Shown here piece after piece: positions 15,279-22,345 of a stretch of 27,402 nt of DNA. Position numbers and translations under genes: made by a program. The stretch's first letter is position 1. Each line of letters begins with the position of its first letter. The stretch lies in NCBI GenBank assembly GCA_019115425.1, contig DXDO01000193.1, positions 1-27,402 on the forward strand. The letters are read 5' to 3'. Source of the DNA: Candidatus Agathobaculum merdigallinarum. Its GTDB lineage: Bacteria > Bacillota > Clostridia > Oscillospirales > Butyricicoccaceae. The notes beneath the pieces were generated by a model. It was not told the origin of the DNA. It saw only the letters and a list, made by a program, of their open reading frames with translations, and ran no database searches.

Positions 15279-16091
15279 GTGAACCAGATAGAGCAAATTC
15301 GTTATCTCAACAGCATTCTACTGGATGAGATGCCGGCATACCAACCACAGGCACGGGAGTTTCCGCAGGACGCAGCGGCCCAGCGCCGTCTGCTTCGCAG
15401 CCTGATGAATGTGCGGCCTCCCATCCCCCTGCAGCCGGATTTTCTCGCCGTTCAGGATGCGCTGCTGTCCGCCGAGCGAGAGGACAAAGGCGTGGTGGAG
15501 GCGGATACGCTGCCTGTCACCGCCGCGCATCCCTATATTGCCGTCTGGCAGGGAGACATCACCCGTCTGCGGGCAGACGCCATCGTCAACGCCGCCAATG
15601 CCGCCCTGCTGGGCTGCTTCTGCCCGTGCCACGGCTGTATCGACAACGCCATCCACTCGGCATCTGGACTGCAGCTGCGCGACGCGTGCAACGCACTCAT
15701 GACTGCTCAGGGCTGTCCGGAGCCTAACGGATGCGCCAAGCTGACGGGCGGTTACAATCTGCCGGCCCGGTATGTGCTTCACACGGTGGGGCCTTTCATT
15801 TCCGGCCGCGTGACGCAGCGGGATAGGGAGGAGCTGGCTTCCTGCTACCGCTCCTGTCTGGAACTGGCGGCAGAACACGGGCTGGAAAGCGTAGCGTTCT
15901 GCTGCATTTCCACCGGCGAGTTTCATTTCCCCAACGATCAGGCGGCTGAGATCGCTGTACAGACCGTCACGAACTTTCTCCGGAAAAGCACTTCGATCAG
16001 AAAGGTGATCTTTAATGTTTTCAAAGATCCTGACAGGGACATCTACCGAAACCTACTGGGCGCAGATCGAGCGCCTGCGCACAGCGCTTGA
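15279..16091 (+). CDS. Zinc-type macrodomain protein (protein-ADP-ribose hydrolase)
   Basis: Predicted to remove ADP-ribose from protein substrates, as the macrodomain partners of SirTM do. 270 residues with an N-terminal helical extension (1-80) typical of this subfamily. The macrodomain has QGDITRLRADAIVNAAN (91-107), the zinc-site pattern Cys113-x4-His118-x-Cys120 in LLGCFCPCHGCIDNAIH, and the phosphate loop ISTGEFHFP (210-218). The GTG at 15279 is taken as start because AGGAGG (15267-15272) lies 6 nt upstream; ATG 15264 in frame contains that site. Its last 77 nt overlap the sirtuin gene. Extra cysteines (115, 117) beside the zinc ligands are notable. Substrate here is inferred, not shown. 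Confidence 0.9.
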   Translation: MNQIEQIRYLNSILLDEMPAYQPQAREFPQDAAAQRRLLRSLMNVRPPIPLQPDFLAVQDALLSAEREDKGVVEADTLPVTAAHPYIAVWQGDITRLRADAIVNAANAALLGCFCPCHGCIDNAIHSASGLQLRDACNALMTAQGCPEPNGCAKLTGGYNLPARYVLHTVGPFISGRVTQRDREELASCYRSCLELAAEHGLESVAFCCISTGEFHFPNDQAAEIAVQTVTNFLRKSTSIRKVIFNVFKDPDRDIYRNLLGADRAPAHSA

Positions 16092-16884
16092 GGCCGCCGA
16101 TGCCGTGATGATCGGCGCCGGCGCCGGCTTATCCACCTCTGCGGGTCTGTCCTACGCAGGGGAACGGTTCAGGCGATATTTCAATGATTTTATCGAGAAA
16201 TATCATATCTCCGATCTGTATTCCGGCGGCTTTTACCCGTTTGACTCTCTGGAGGAATACTGGGCATGGTGGAGCAGGCACATTTTCTATAACCGCTATG
16301 TGGACGCACCCAAGCCGGTTTACCGCAATCTGCTGAAATTGGTAAAGGATAAGGACTATTTCGTCCTCACCACCAATGTGGACCACCAGTTCCAGCGGGC
16401 AGGCTGGGATAAAAAACGGTTATTCTATACACAGGGGGATTACGGCCTGTGGCAGTGCAGTCAGCCCTGCTGCCCCAAAACCTATGATAACGAGGAACCC
16501 ATGCGCAGGATGGTAGCCGAGCAGAAGGATATGCGGATTCCCGCCGAGCTGGTTCCGCACTGCCCCGTCTGCGGCAGGCCCATGACTATGAATCTGCGCA
16601 GCGACAATACCTTTGTGGAGGATGCAGGATGGCACGCCGCCGCGGAGCGATACGCTGTATTCCTGCGCCGGCATGAGGGCCTGCAGACAGTGTTTCTGGA
16701 ATTGGGCGTAGGCGGAAACACCCCCGCGATCATCAAATATCCCTTCTGGAACATGACAAAAGCAAACCCCAAGGCCACATATATCTGCATCAACGAAAGA
16801 GAAGCCTTCGCCCCGAGCGAACTTCAAAAGCAGGCGCTGTGTATACAAAACGATATTGGCCAAGTCCTTGAGGATATTCTGTAG
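16015..16884 (+). CDS. Class M sirtuin (SirTM), predicted protein ADP-ribosyltransferase
   Basis: Sir2-fold NAD-dependent enzyme of the macrodomain-linked SirTM class, which in staphylococci and streptococci ADP-ribosylates lipoylated GcvH-L. 289 residues. NAD site GAGAGLSTSAGL (34-45), TTNVDHQFQRAG with Asn121, and Gln140 in TQGDYG where deacetylase sirtuins have the catalytic His, the class M hallmark. Zinc cysteines: Cys148, Cys152/153, Cys183, Cys186. ATG 16015 has AAAGGTGAT upstream and overlaps the macrodomain gene by 77 nt. Databases often label such proteins Sir2 deacetylase; the missing His argues against this. No GcvH-L or LplA gene is adjacent. Confidence 0.88.
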   Translation: MFSKILTGTSTETYWAQIERLRTALEAADAVMIGAGAGLSTSAGLSYAGERFRRYFNDFIEKYHISDLYSGGFYPFDSLEEYWAWWSRHIFYNRYVDAPKPVYRNLLKLVKDKDYFVLTTNVDHQFQRAGWDKKRLFYTQGDYGLWQCSQPCCPKTYDNEEPMRRMVAEQKDMRIPAELVPHCPVCGRPMTMNLRSDNTFVEDAGWHAAAERYAVFLRRHEGLQTVFLELGVGGNTPAIIKYPFWNMTKANPKATYICINEREAFAPSELQKQALCIQNDIGQVLEDIL

Positions 16885-17029
16885 ACCACGGGCAGCCGGT
16901 AATCCGAAATCCCCTCCCGCATTTTTGCAGCCGTATTGCAGCATTTGAGGCATACAGCGCTTTTCCGAACGGCACTGCTGCGCGTCAAGGATTCCATCAA
17001 CTTATCCAAGTTTTCTATATATGCGCACG

Positions 17030-17063
17030 CAGCGCGCCTCTTGCCAAGGCAGGGGGCGCGCTG
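17030..17063. terminator. Long GC-rich hairpin between sirtuin and modC (possible terminator)
   Basis: Stem of 16 pairs (two G-T pairs) closing on AA, CAGCGCGCC at the base. It lies between convergent genes, where a bidirectional terminator is expected, but no T-run follows on either strand, so function is uncertain. The rest of the 16885-17128 gap shows nothing recognisable. Confidence 0.4.
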
Positions 17064-17128
17064 ATCTGTCAAAAAGAGCTTGTGTACACCGTATAAAACC
17101 GCTGGGAATGACCCCTCTTCCCCAAAAA

Positions 17129-18190
17129 TCACTCTCCTATCATTTCACCCTCAAGAAACAAAATATCTTTGGGTTCTATGCACAGTCTGACCGCAGCCCC
17201 GCGCGCCAGCTTTCGGCAGGCCGACGTTTCCGCCGCCCAGCATATTGCGCGCTCTGCGCCGTTTGGCCTTACAAAAACCAGCGCATCCAGAGGGCCTTCC
17301 ACAATCTGCTCCACTACGCCGTCAAAACAATTTTCTCCGTCGCTTTGTCTGAGGAAATGCGCATGTATCCCCACTGCCGAAAAGCTTTCAGCCACAGGCG
17401 GCTGTACGGAAAGCGTTATGTTCCATGCCGGAATATATACCTTCCCAGCGCCGGCCGCCTGCGCATAGGCGATATTTTTACAACCCGTCAATAGGGCGGA
17501 CTGCACGGTTTGCGGATCGTGAAACAATTCGCTTCGTTTACCGGCTCTGTCAATAAACCCGTTATTGTAGACCAATACGCAGTCACACATATGATATATT
17601 TCGTCCCTGCTGTGAGAAACCATCAAAACAGGTCCATCGAAATTGCGCGCAAGCTCAAGCACTTCCCGCTCGGTTTTCCAGCGCAGATGGCTGTCCAGCG
17701 CCGAAAAAGGCTCGTCCAGCATAAACATTTCCGGCTGGTTCACCAGCATCCGCGCCAATGCAGCGCGCTGCTTCTGTCCGCCGGACAGCTGCCACGGACG
17801 TCTGTCCGCCAAATCCTTCAGCTGCATTTTTTCCAGCATTTCATTTGCTCTTGCAAGCTGTGTCCTGCGGTCCAGATCGCTGTGACGCAATCCCGTCAAA
17901 ACATTTTGCAGAACCGTCATATTGGGGAACAGGGCATACTCTTGAAAAAGCAAGCCCGTTTTCCGTTTCTGCGGCGACAGGTTAATATGCTTTTTGCTGT
18001 CGAACAAAACCCTGCCGTTCAGAGAAATATAGCCGCTGTCCGGCGTTACGATACCGGCAATGCAGCGCAGGGTCATGCTTTTGCCGCATCCGGATGCGCC
18101 CAGAAGGCCGACGATTTCTTTTCCTGATTCAAATGCCACCTGCAGCCGAAATGAACCAAAGTCTTTCTTGATATCCACAATCAGGCTCAT
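17129..18190 (-). CDS. modC: Molybdate ABC transporter ATP-binding protein
   Basis: ATPase subunit of the ModABC molybdate importer, on the inner face of the membrane. 353 residues. Walker A GASGCGKS (31-38), Q-loop LFQEYALFP, signature LSGGQKQRAALARM, Walker B MFMLDEPFSALD, and switch His in MVSHSRDE. After the ATPase (about 230 residues) a C-terminal TOBE/MOP-like domain follows (about 285-350), which binds oxyanion in this family. ATG 18190 is preferred since GGAGTGA is 8 nt upstream; GTG 18199 would overlap the modB stop by 4 nt. Last gene of modABC. Confidence 0.9.
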   Translation of the reverse strand: MSLIVDIKKDFGSFRLQVAFESGKEIVGLLGASGCGKSMTLRCIAGIVTPDSGYISLNGRVLFDSKKHINLSPQKRKTGLLFQEYALFPNMTVLQNVLTGLRHSDLDRRTQLARANEMLEKMQLKDLADRRPWQLSGGQKQRAALARMLVNQPEMFMLDEPFSALDSHLRWKTEREVLELARNFDGPVLMVSHSRDEIYHMCDCVLVYNNGFIDRAGKRSELFHDPQTVQSALLTGCKNIAYAQAAGAGKVYIPAWNITLSVQPPVAESFSAVGIHAHFLRQSDGENCFDGVVEQIVEGPLDALVFVRPNGAERAICWAAETSACRKLARGAAVRLCIEPKDILFLEGEMIGE

Positions 18191-18195
18191 GTGTT

Positions 18196-18876
18196 TCACT
18201 CCATCCGCTTTGTTTTCTTATTCTTTTCCCGCTGCTCCAGCATATTTACCAGGATTAAAACCACTGTGGAGATGATCAGATTGATAATGATCCACTGCAT
18301 GGCCAACGTTTCATTATCCGTTCGCCAAAGCTGATACACCGTTGTCGAGATCGTTGCCGTTTTGCCCGGCGTATACCCGACAATCATGCTTGTCGCTCCA
18401 TATTCCCCCAGCGCCCGCGCAAACGTCAGTACGGTTCCCGCCAAAATACCCTGCCGGCAGGCCGGCATCGTAATCCGCCAGAAAATATACCGTTCGGACA
18501 GACCCAGTGTCTGCGCGGAATACCGCAGGGTCTGGTCAAAGGATTCAAATGCGCCGCGGGCAGTCCGGTACATCAAAGGGAAAGACACCACAGCGGCAGC
18601 CAGGATTCCGCCGTAACAATTCATCGGAATTTTAAACTGAAAGGTTTCCAGAAGCCATATGCCGACCGGTCTTTTGGTTCCAAAAATACACAGCAGGAAA
18701 TAGCCCACTACCGTTGGCGGCAATACCAATGGAAGCGTCAGAAATACATCCAGCACGCCCTTGATCCAGCGTGGCAAGCGGCAAATAAGATGCGCAGCAT
18801 AAATCCCTGCAAAAAAAACGATTACCGTAGCGAACAGCGCGATCCGCAGCGAATTATACAGCGGAAACCAATCCAC
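18196..18876 (-). CDS. modB: Molybdate ABC transporter permease
   Basis: Membrane subunit of ModABC. 226 residues with five to six hydrophobic segments, starting with LRIALFATVIVFFAGIYAA. The cytoplasmic coupling (EAA) loop that docks on ModC is visible as LTFARALGEYGATSMIVGY, strongly ModB-like, and PLVLPPTVVGYFLL is also typical. The start is GTG 18876, 7 nt after AGGAGG. modA ends 23 nt upstream, and modC begins within or just after its stop. Tungstate or sulfate permeases are close relatives, but the surrounding Moco genes favour molybdate. Confidence 0.9.
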   Translation of the reverse strand: MDWFPLYNSLRIALFATVIVFFAGIYAAHLICRLPRWIKGVLDVFLTLPLVLPPTVVGYFLLCIFGTKRPVGIWLLETFQFKIPMNCYGGILAAAVVSFPLMYRTARGAFESFDQTLRYSAQTLGLSERYIFWRITMPACRQGILAGTVLTFARALGEYGATSMIVGYTPGKTATISTTVYQLWRTDNETLAMQWIIINLIISTVVLILVNMLEQREKNKKTKRME

Positions 18877-18899
18877 TTTTTATCCTCCTTTTGTGCGCA

Positions 18900-19757
18900 T
18901 TATTGGGCTGCGGCCGGCGAAAAACCGATCTCTTCAAAAACCTGCATCGCGGCGTCATCCTGCAGATAATCCAGAAAAGCCTGCGCCTGCTCCGGATACT
19001 TGGAATTTTTCAGCAGCGCCGCGGGATAAATCACCTGGCTGCACATATCCTCCGATGCCTGCGCCACAATGGTCAGACCGGCGGAATTCGCATCAGTCGC
19101 ATACACAATGCCGCAGTCTACCGAACCTTCCGCCACCTGCGTGGTCACTTCTTTGACATTCGAGCCGTAAGTAATCTTGTTTTCGCTTTCCAGCTGCTCC
19201 AGCAGTCCAAGGCCCTGCAGGATTTCTTCCGAGTATTGGCCGACCGGAACATCGTCGTTTCCAAGGGCGATCAGATTGCTTTTTTCCCCGATCTCTTCAA
19301 ATGCGTTGATTCCGGCAGGATTTCCTTCCGGAACAACCAGCACCACCTTGTTTTCCAGCAGGTCGATTCTGGTTTCCGGATCGATATAATCCAATCCGTC
19401 CGGATTTTTTTCCGCATCCTGCGTTGCATCCAGTTCGTTCATCTGCTTCTGTGCCGCCGAAATGAAAATATCACATTCCGCGCCTTCCTCGATTTGTGTT
19501 TTCAGCGTGCCGGAGGAATCAAAATTGAATACGAGCGATACTTCCGGCGCAACTTCTTTATACTGCTCGGCGATCTCTGTCAGCGCTTCCGTCAGCGACG
19601 CCGCCGCAAAAACCGTCAGCTCTACCGCCTCTTCCTGCGTATCCGACGCGGTAGCTTCGCTGCTTTCGCCTGTGCTGCTGCAGCCGCCCAGCATGCCGCT
19701 CATCATCACGCCTGCCAATCCAAAGGCCAGTCCCTGCTTGATCTTGTTCATTTTCAT
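18900..19757 (-). CDS. modA: Molybdate-binding lipoprotein
   Basis: Extracellular substrate-binding lipoprotein that delivers molybdate to ModBC. 285 residues. Lipoprotein signal with lipobox MLGGC, Cys26 being the lipidated residue, followed by an acidic Ser/Thr linker. The mature part starts with ELTVFAAASLTEALTEIAEQY, the ModA anion-binding strand with its Ser, and includes FDSSGTLKTQIEEGAECDIFISA and the later DVPVGQYSEE motif, where the family contributes further oxyanion contacts. ATG 19757 follows AAGGAG. A ModE-box-like inverted repeat lies 26 nt upstream of the start, so repression by molybdate-bound ModE is expected. Confidence 0.93.
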   Translation of the reverse strand: MKMNKIKQGLAFGLAGVMMSGMLGGCSSTGESSEATASDTQEEAVELTVFAAASLTEALTEIAEQYKEVAPEVSLVFNFDSSGTLKTQIEEGAECDIFISAAQKQMNELDATQDAEKNPDGLDYIDPETRIDLLENKVVLVVPEGNPAGINAFEEIGEKSNLIALGNDDVPVGQYSEEILQGLGLLEQLESENKITYGSNVKEVTTQVAEGSVDCGIVYATDANSAGLTIVAQASEDMCSQVIYPAALLKNSKYPEQAQAFLDYLQDDAAMQVFEEIGFSPAAAQ

Positions 19758-19782
19758 TTCAATTTCTCCTTATTGAAGTTTT

Positions 19783-19809
19783 TACGCTATTCTTAAACAA
19801 GATAACGTA
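19783..19809 (-). promoter_or_regulatory. Putative ModE-type operator upstream of modA
   Basis: Inverted repeat TACGCTAT (19783-19790) / ATAACGTA (19802-19809), arms matching at 7 of 8 bases with an 11-nt spacer. The arm TACGTTAT resembles half of the ModE box known from proteobacteria. It ends 26 nt before the modA start, where it could block transcription. A ModE-like HTH gene is in the same cluster. Confidence 0.5.
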
Positions 19810-19816
19810 TCTATAT

Positions 19817-19840
19817 AAAAGAGGCCGGACGACCTCTTTT
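19817..19840 (-). terminator. Terminator downstream of the dehydrogenase, before modA
   Basis: AAAAGAGG/CCTCTTTT stem (8 bp) with an 8-nt loop, about 10 nt past the dehydrogenase stop. Minus-strand RNA ends the stem with TTTTATAT. It separates the Moco operon from modABC. Confidence 0.7.
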
Positions 19841-19849
19841 ATTTCCGAT

Positions 19850-20800
19850 TTATTCCTGCGGCATATTCCAGTTAAAGTATTTCCAGTACGGCTCCGCCGC
19901 GCGGGCCTTGAAGTCGGCGATGGATTCCTGATCCCACTCGTAGGTTCCCTTACCGGTTGCCTGTCCCAGTTCTCCCTTCTCCACATGTTCGATGACAAAC
20001 GGCAGCGCTTCCTTGGCGTCGCACAGATCGGGCAGCAGATAGTTTTCCACACTCTGCACCTTATCCAGGCCGAACGCGTCCTGATGCTCCAGCAGGCCCA
20101 CAGAGGTATAGCGCGGCATAAAGCTGTACATCAGTGCCTTATCGATATCCCGCGGTTCAACCAGACCGCGCTCGATCATATGATAGGCCTCGCGTACCAA
20201 CGCATGCTGCAGACGGTTTGCGATAAAGCCCGGTGCGCTTTTTTTCATTACGCATACCTTGCGGCCACAGCTTTCCAGCATGTCATACGCCGTCTGCACC
20301 GCATAATCGCTTGTGATGGACGCGCGAACCAGCTCTACAAAGGGAACCAGATGCGGCGGCAGGAAGGGATGCGCTACCACCAGTTTTTCCGGACAGCTTT
20401 TCAGGCCTGCATTCAGGGTTTCAGGCGACATTGCCGACGTGGTGGAAACAATGACCTTGAAGCGTTCGCAGTGCTTCTCGATCTGCTCATAAATCGAATA
20501 CTTCACATCCTTATCCTCGAATGCGCACTCAAAAATCAGTTCTGCATCTTTGAGATCTGCATAATCGAGCGTGATATGTAAGTACTTTTCGCAGATGGCA
20601 GTCTGTTCCGCTGTGACCAGTCCCCGTTCTTCCAGCGCGCGATAGGTTTCCAGCCAGTTTTCCCGCGCTTTGGCCGCCAGCTCTTCGCTGATCGCGAGCA
20701 TCGTTGTGTCATATCCGTTGCCGGTGAACAACGCCGCCAAGCTGACGCCGATTGCACCGGTGCCGATAATCGCTACTTTCTGTTCTGCCGCTTTACTCAT
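19850..20800 (-). CDS. 3-hydroxyacyl-CoA dehydrogenase family protein (L-gulonate/L-carnitine dehydrogenase-like)
   Basis: NAD-dependent dehydrogenase of the 3-hydroxyacyl-CoA dehydrogenase superfamily, 316 residues. N-terminal Rossmann motif IIGTGAIG (11-18); catalytic His144 in VAHPFLPPHLVPFVELV with Glu156; C-terminal helical domain starts at APGFIANRLQHALVREA. The wording AHP..PPH.VP.VE is closer to L-gulonate 3-dehydrogenase and carnitine dehydrogenase than to 3-hydroxybutyryl-CoA dehydrogenase, so an acyl-CoA substrate is not assured. ATG 20800 follows GAAAGGAG. It is 21 nt downstream of the GntR gene and probably controlled by it. Its presence in a Moco cluster suggests linkage to a catabolic molybdoenzyme (inference). 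Confidence 0.8.
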   Translation of the reverse strand: MSKAAEQKVAIIGTGAIGVSLAALFTGNGYDTTMLAISEELAAKARENWLETYRALEERGLVTAEQTAICEKYLHITLDYADLKDAELIFECAFEDKDVKYSIYEQIEKHCERFKVIVSTTSAMSPETLNAGLKSCPEKLVVAHPFLPPHLVPFVELVRASITSDYAVQTAYDMLESCGRKVCVMKKSAPGFIANRLQHALVREAYHMIERGLVEPRDIDKALMYSFMPRYTSVGLLEHQDAFGLDKVQSVENYLLPDLCDAKEALPFVIEHVEKGELGQATGKGTYEWDQESIADFKARAAEPYWKYFNWNMPQE

Positions 20801-20821
20801 TGCTGTGCTCCTTTCAATTCT

Positions 20822-21481
20822 TCATTCTGGTGCCTTTTGGGCCTTCATTATAGACAACAGCTGACTGAGGTGTTCTTCCACCGCCTGCTGTAATCCATCT
20901 GCATCACATGCTTTCAGCCGATCCAAAATCTTCCGGTGCCTTGCAGCGAGGAACGGTAAGTTTCGGTTTGCCAGGCTTGTTCCGACAAAAAGCCATTGCT
21001 TAATATGGCATTGCTCCCATAAACGGCATAGCAAATCGTTACTCGATGCCTCGATAATCAAATCATGAAACTGAGCGTCATAGCGGACGTATCGCTCTAC
21101 ATCCTGCCGCATTGCCGCCTCCTCCATCAGAAACAGCGCCTGCTCCACCTGTTCCATCTGAGAAGGCGTGATATGTCTCACCGCCTGCCGCACAGCCAAT
21201 ATCTCCAAGGCGCCTCGTACCTGATAAAAATTTTCAATTTCCTCAAGCGTAACCTTTTTGACATAGGTTCCGCAGTACGGGATCTGTTCGATCAGCCCGC
21301 TGAATTCGAGCTGTCGGATTGCTTCACGCACTGGGGCCTGTGATACCCCCAGCTGATGCGCAATCTGTGTTTCCACGATTCGGTCCCCCGGCTGTAGTTC
21401 CCCTTGCAAAATAGCTTCTTTGATATATTGACTGACCTGATCACGTAACAGACGCTTTGACATTTTATTGTTCGATTGCAT
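20822..21481 (-). CDS. GntR-family regulator, FadR/FCD subfamily
   Basis: Transcriptional regulator of 219 residues. The N-terminal winged helix has ILQGELQPGDRIVETQIAHQLGVSQAPVREAIRQLE in parts (LGVSQAPVREAIRQLE is the recognition helix, about 45-60). The C-terminal FCD ligand domain keeps the metal/ligand residues Asp and His in YDAQFHDLIIEAS and His in AARHRKIL. Regulators of this type usually sense small organic acids and control adjacent catabolic genes, here perhaps the dehydrogenase. The start is uncertain: ATG 21481 has GGGGGCGA ahead of it, while ATG 21496 and 21463 are alternatives. It overlaps the ModE-like gene end by about 17 nt. Confidence 0.85.
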   Translation of the reverse strand: MQSNNKMSKRLLRDQVSQYIKEAILQGELQPGDRIVETQIAHQLGVSQAPVREAIRQLEFSGLIEQIPYCGTYVKKVTLEEIENFYQVRGALEILAVRQAVRHITPSQMEQVEQALFLMEEAAMRQDVERYVRYDAQFHDLIIEASSNDLLCRLWEQCHIKQWLFVGTSLANRNLPFLAARHRKILDRLKACDADGLQQAVEEHLSQLLSIMKAQKAPE

Positions 21482-21842
21482 TTCTTTCGCCCCCATCTAT
21501 AGCTGCATCTGCACGCGAAAAGTATTCCGCAAATAATTTTTGTGCTGTCTGCTCCAACTGTTCTTCAAATTTCAAATACTGCCCAACCAACCAACGGCAT
21601 TCCGGAGTGATTTCTGAGCCTCCGCCGTCTGCGCCGCCAACCCGTCTGCGCAGCAGGCTGACACCCAATTCCTTTTCCGCGTTTTTGATCACGCGCCATG
21701 CCTTGCTGTATGCCATGCCCATCGTATGCGCGGCCTCATTTAGCGAATGGCTTTGATCGACCAGCAGCAGCAGTCTGGCAAGTCCCGGTCCCCAGAATTT
21801 CCGTTCATTTTTGAGCGCTACTTTCAAAGAATAGGTAAACAT
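21465..21842 (-). CDS. ModE-like winged-helix protein (DNA-binding domain only)
   Basis: 125-residue LysR-type HTH protein matching the N-terminal domain of ModE: SLNEAAHTMGMAYSKAWRVIKNAEKELGVSLL in parts (HTMGMAYSKAWRVI is the HTH, about 35-50), then RRRVGGADGGGSEITPEC, the typical ModE wing. The C-terminal molybdate-binding TOBE domains of E. coli ModE are missing; the protein ends after a predicted helix (LKFEEQLEQTAQKLFAEYF). Thus it may sense metal through another protein or not at all. ATG 21842 is chosen since homology begins at FTYSLKVALK; the frame extends upstream into mogA. Likely regulator of the modABC operon. Confidence 0.82.
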   Translation of the reverse strand: MFTYSLKVALKNERKFWGPGLARLLLLVDQSHSLNEAAHTMGMAYSKAWRVIKNAEKELGVSLLRRRVGGADGGGSEITPECRWLVGQYLKFEEQLEQTAQKLFAEYFSRADAAIDGGERNAIEQ

Positions 21843-21850
21843 CCCATTCC

Positions 21851-22345
21851 CTACTCCTGGGCTGCACACTCCCGCGCCAAACCGCACAGGGTCTCGACGG
21901 CGTGCGGCAAGGCCGGAAGAATGGCGTGAAGGCATTCGCGTACTGCCTTTGGGCTGCCCGGCAAATTGATAATCAATGAGTGTCCGCGCACCGCCGCAAT
22001 CCCGCGGGACAGCATCCCGCGGCTGGTGATGCGCATACTTTCCGCGCGCATTGCTTCCGCAATCCCGGGCACCAGCTTTTCCGCAACCTCCAAGGTCGCT
22101 TCCGGTGTAACGTCACGAGGTGCCAGACCTGTGCCACCCGTTGTCAGTATCAGCTCCGCTTTGTTTTCATCCGCCAGCTGACGCAGACAGGCTGCGATCT
22201 GCTCCCTGTTGTCTGGGACCATCCCGGTCCATACCACCGTGCTCAATGTGTCAAGGCTTTCCACGATGGCCGGTCCGCTCAGATCCTGCCGCTCTCCCCT
22301 GCTGCCACTGTCGCTGATCGTCAAAACAGCCGTTCGGAAATTCAT
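21851..22345 (-). CDS. MogA/MoaB-family molybdopterin adenylyltransferase
   Basis: Acts in molybdenum cofactor synthesis: adenylates molybdopterin before metal insertion (MogA), or a MoaB homologue of this fold. 164 residues. Signature TISDSGSRGERQDLSG (9-24), TTGGTGLAPRD near 68-78 and LPGSPKAVRE near 129-138. ATG 22345 overlaps the MOSC stop (ATGA), evidence of translational coupling. The gene symbol is withheld because MogA and MoaB cannot be told apart here. Confidence 0.9.
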   Translation of the reverse strand: MNFRTAVLTISDSGSRGERQDLSGPAIVESLDTLSTVVWTGMVPDNREQIAACLRQLADENKAELILTTGGTGLAPRDVTPEATLEVAEKLVPGIAEAMRAESMRITSRGMLSRGIAAVRGHSLIINLPGSPKAVRECLHAILPALPHAVETLCGLARECAAQE

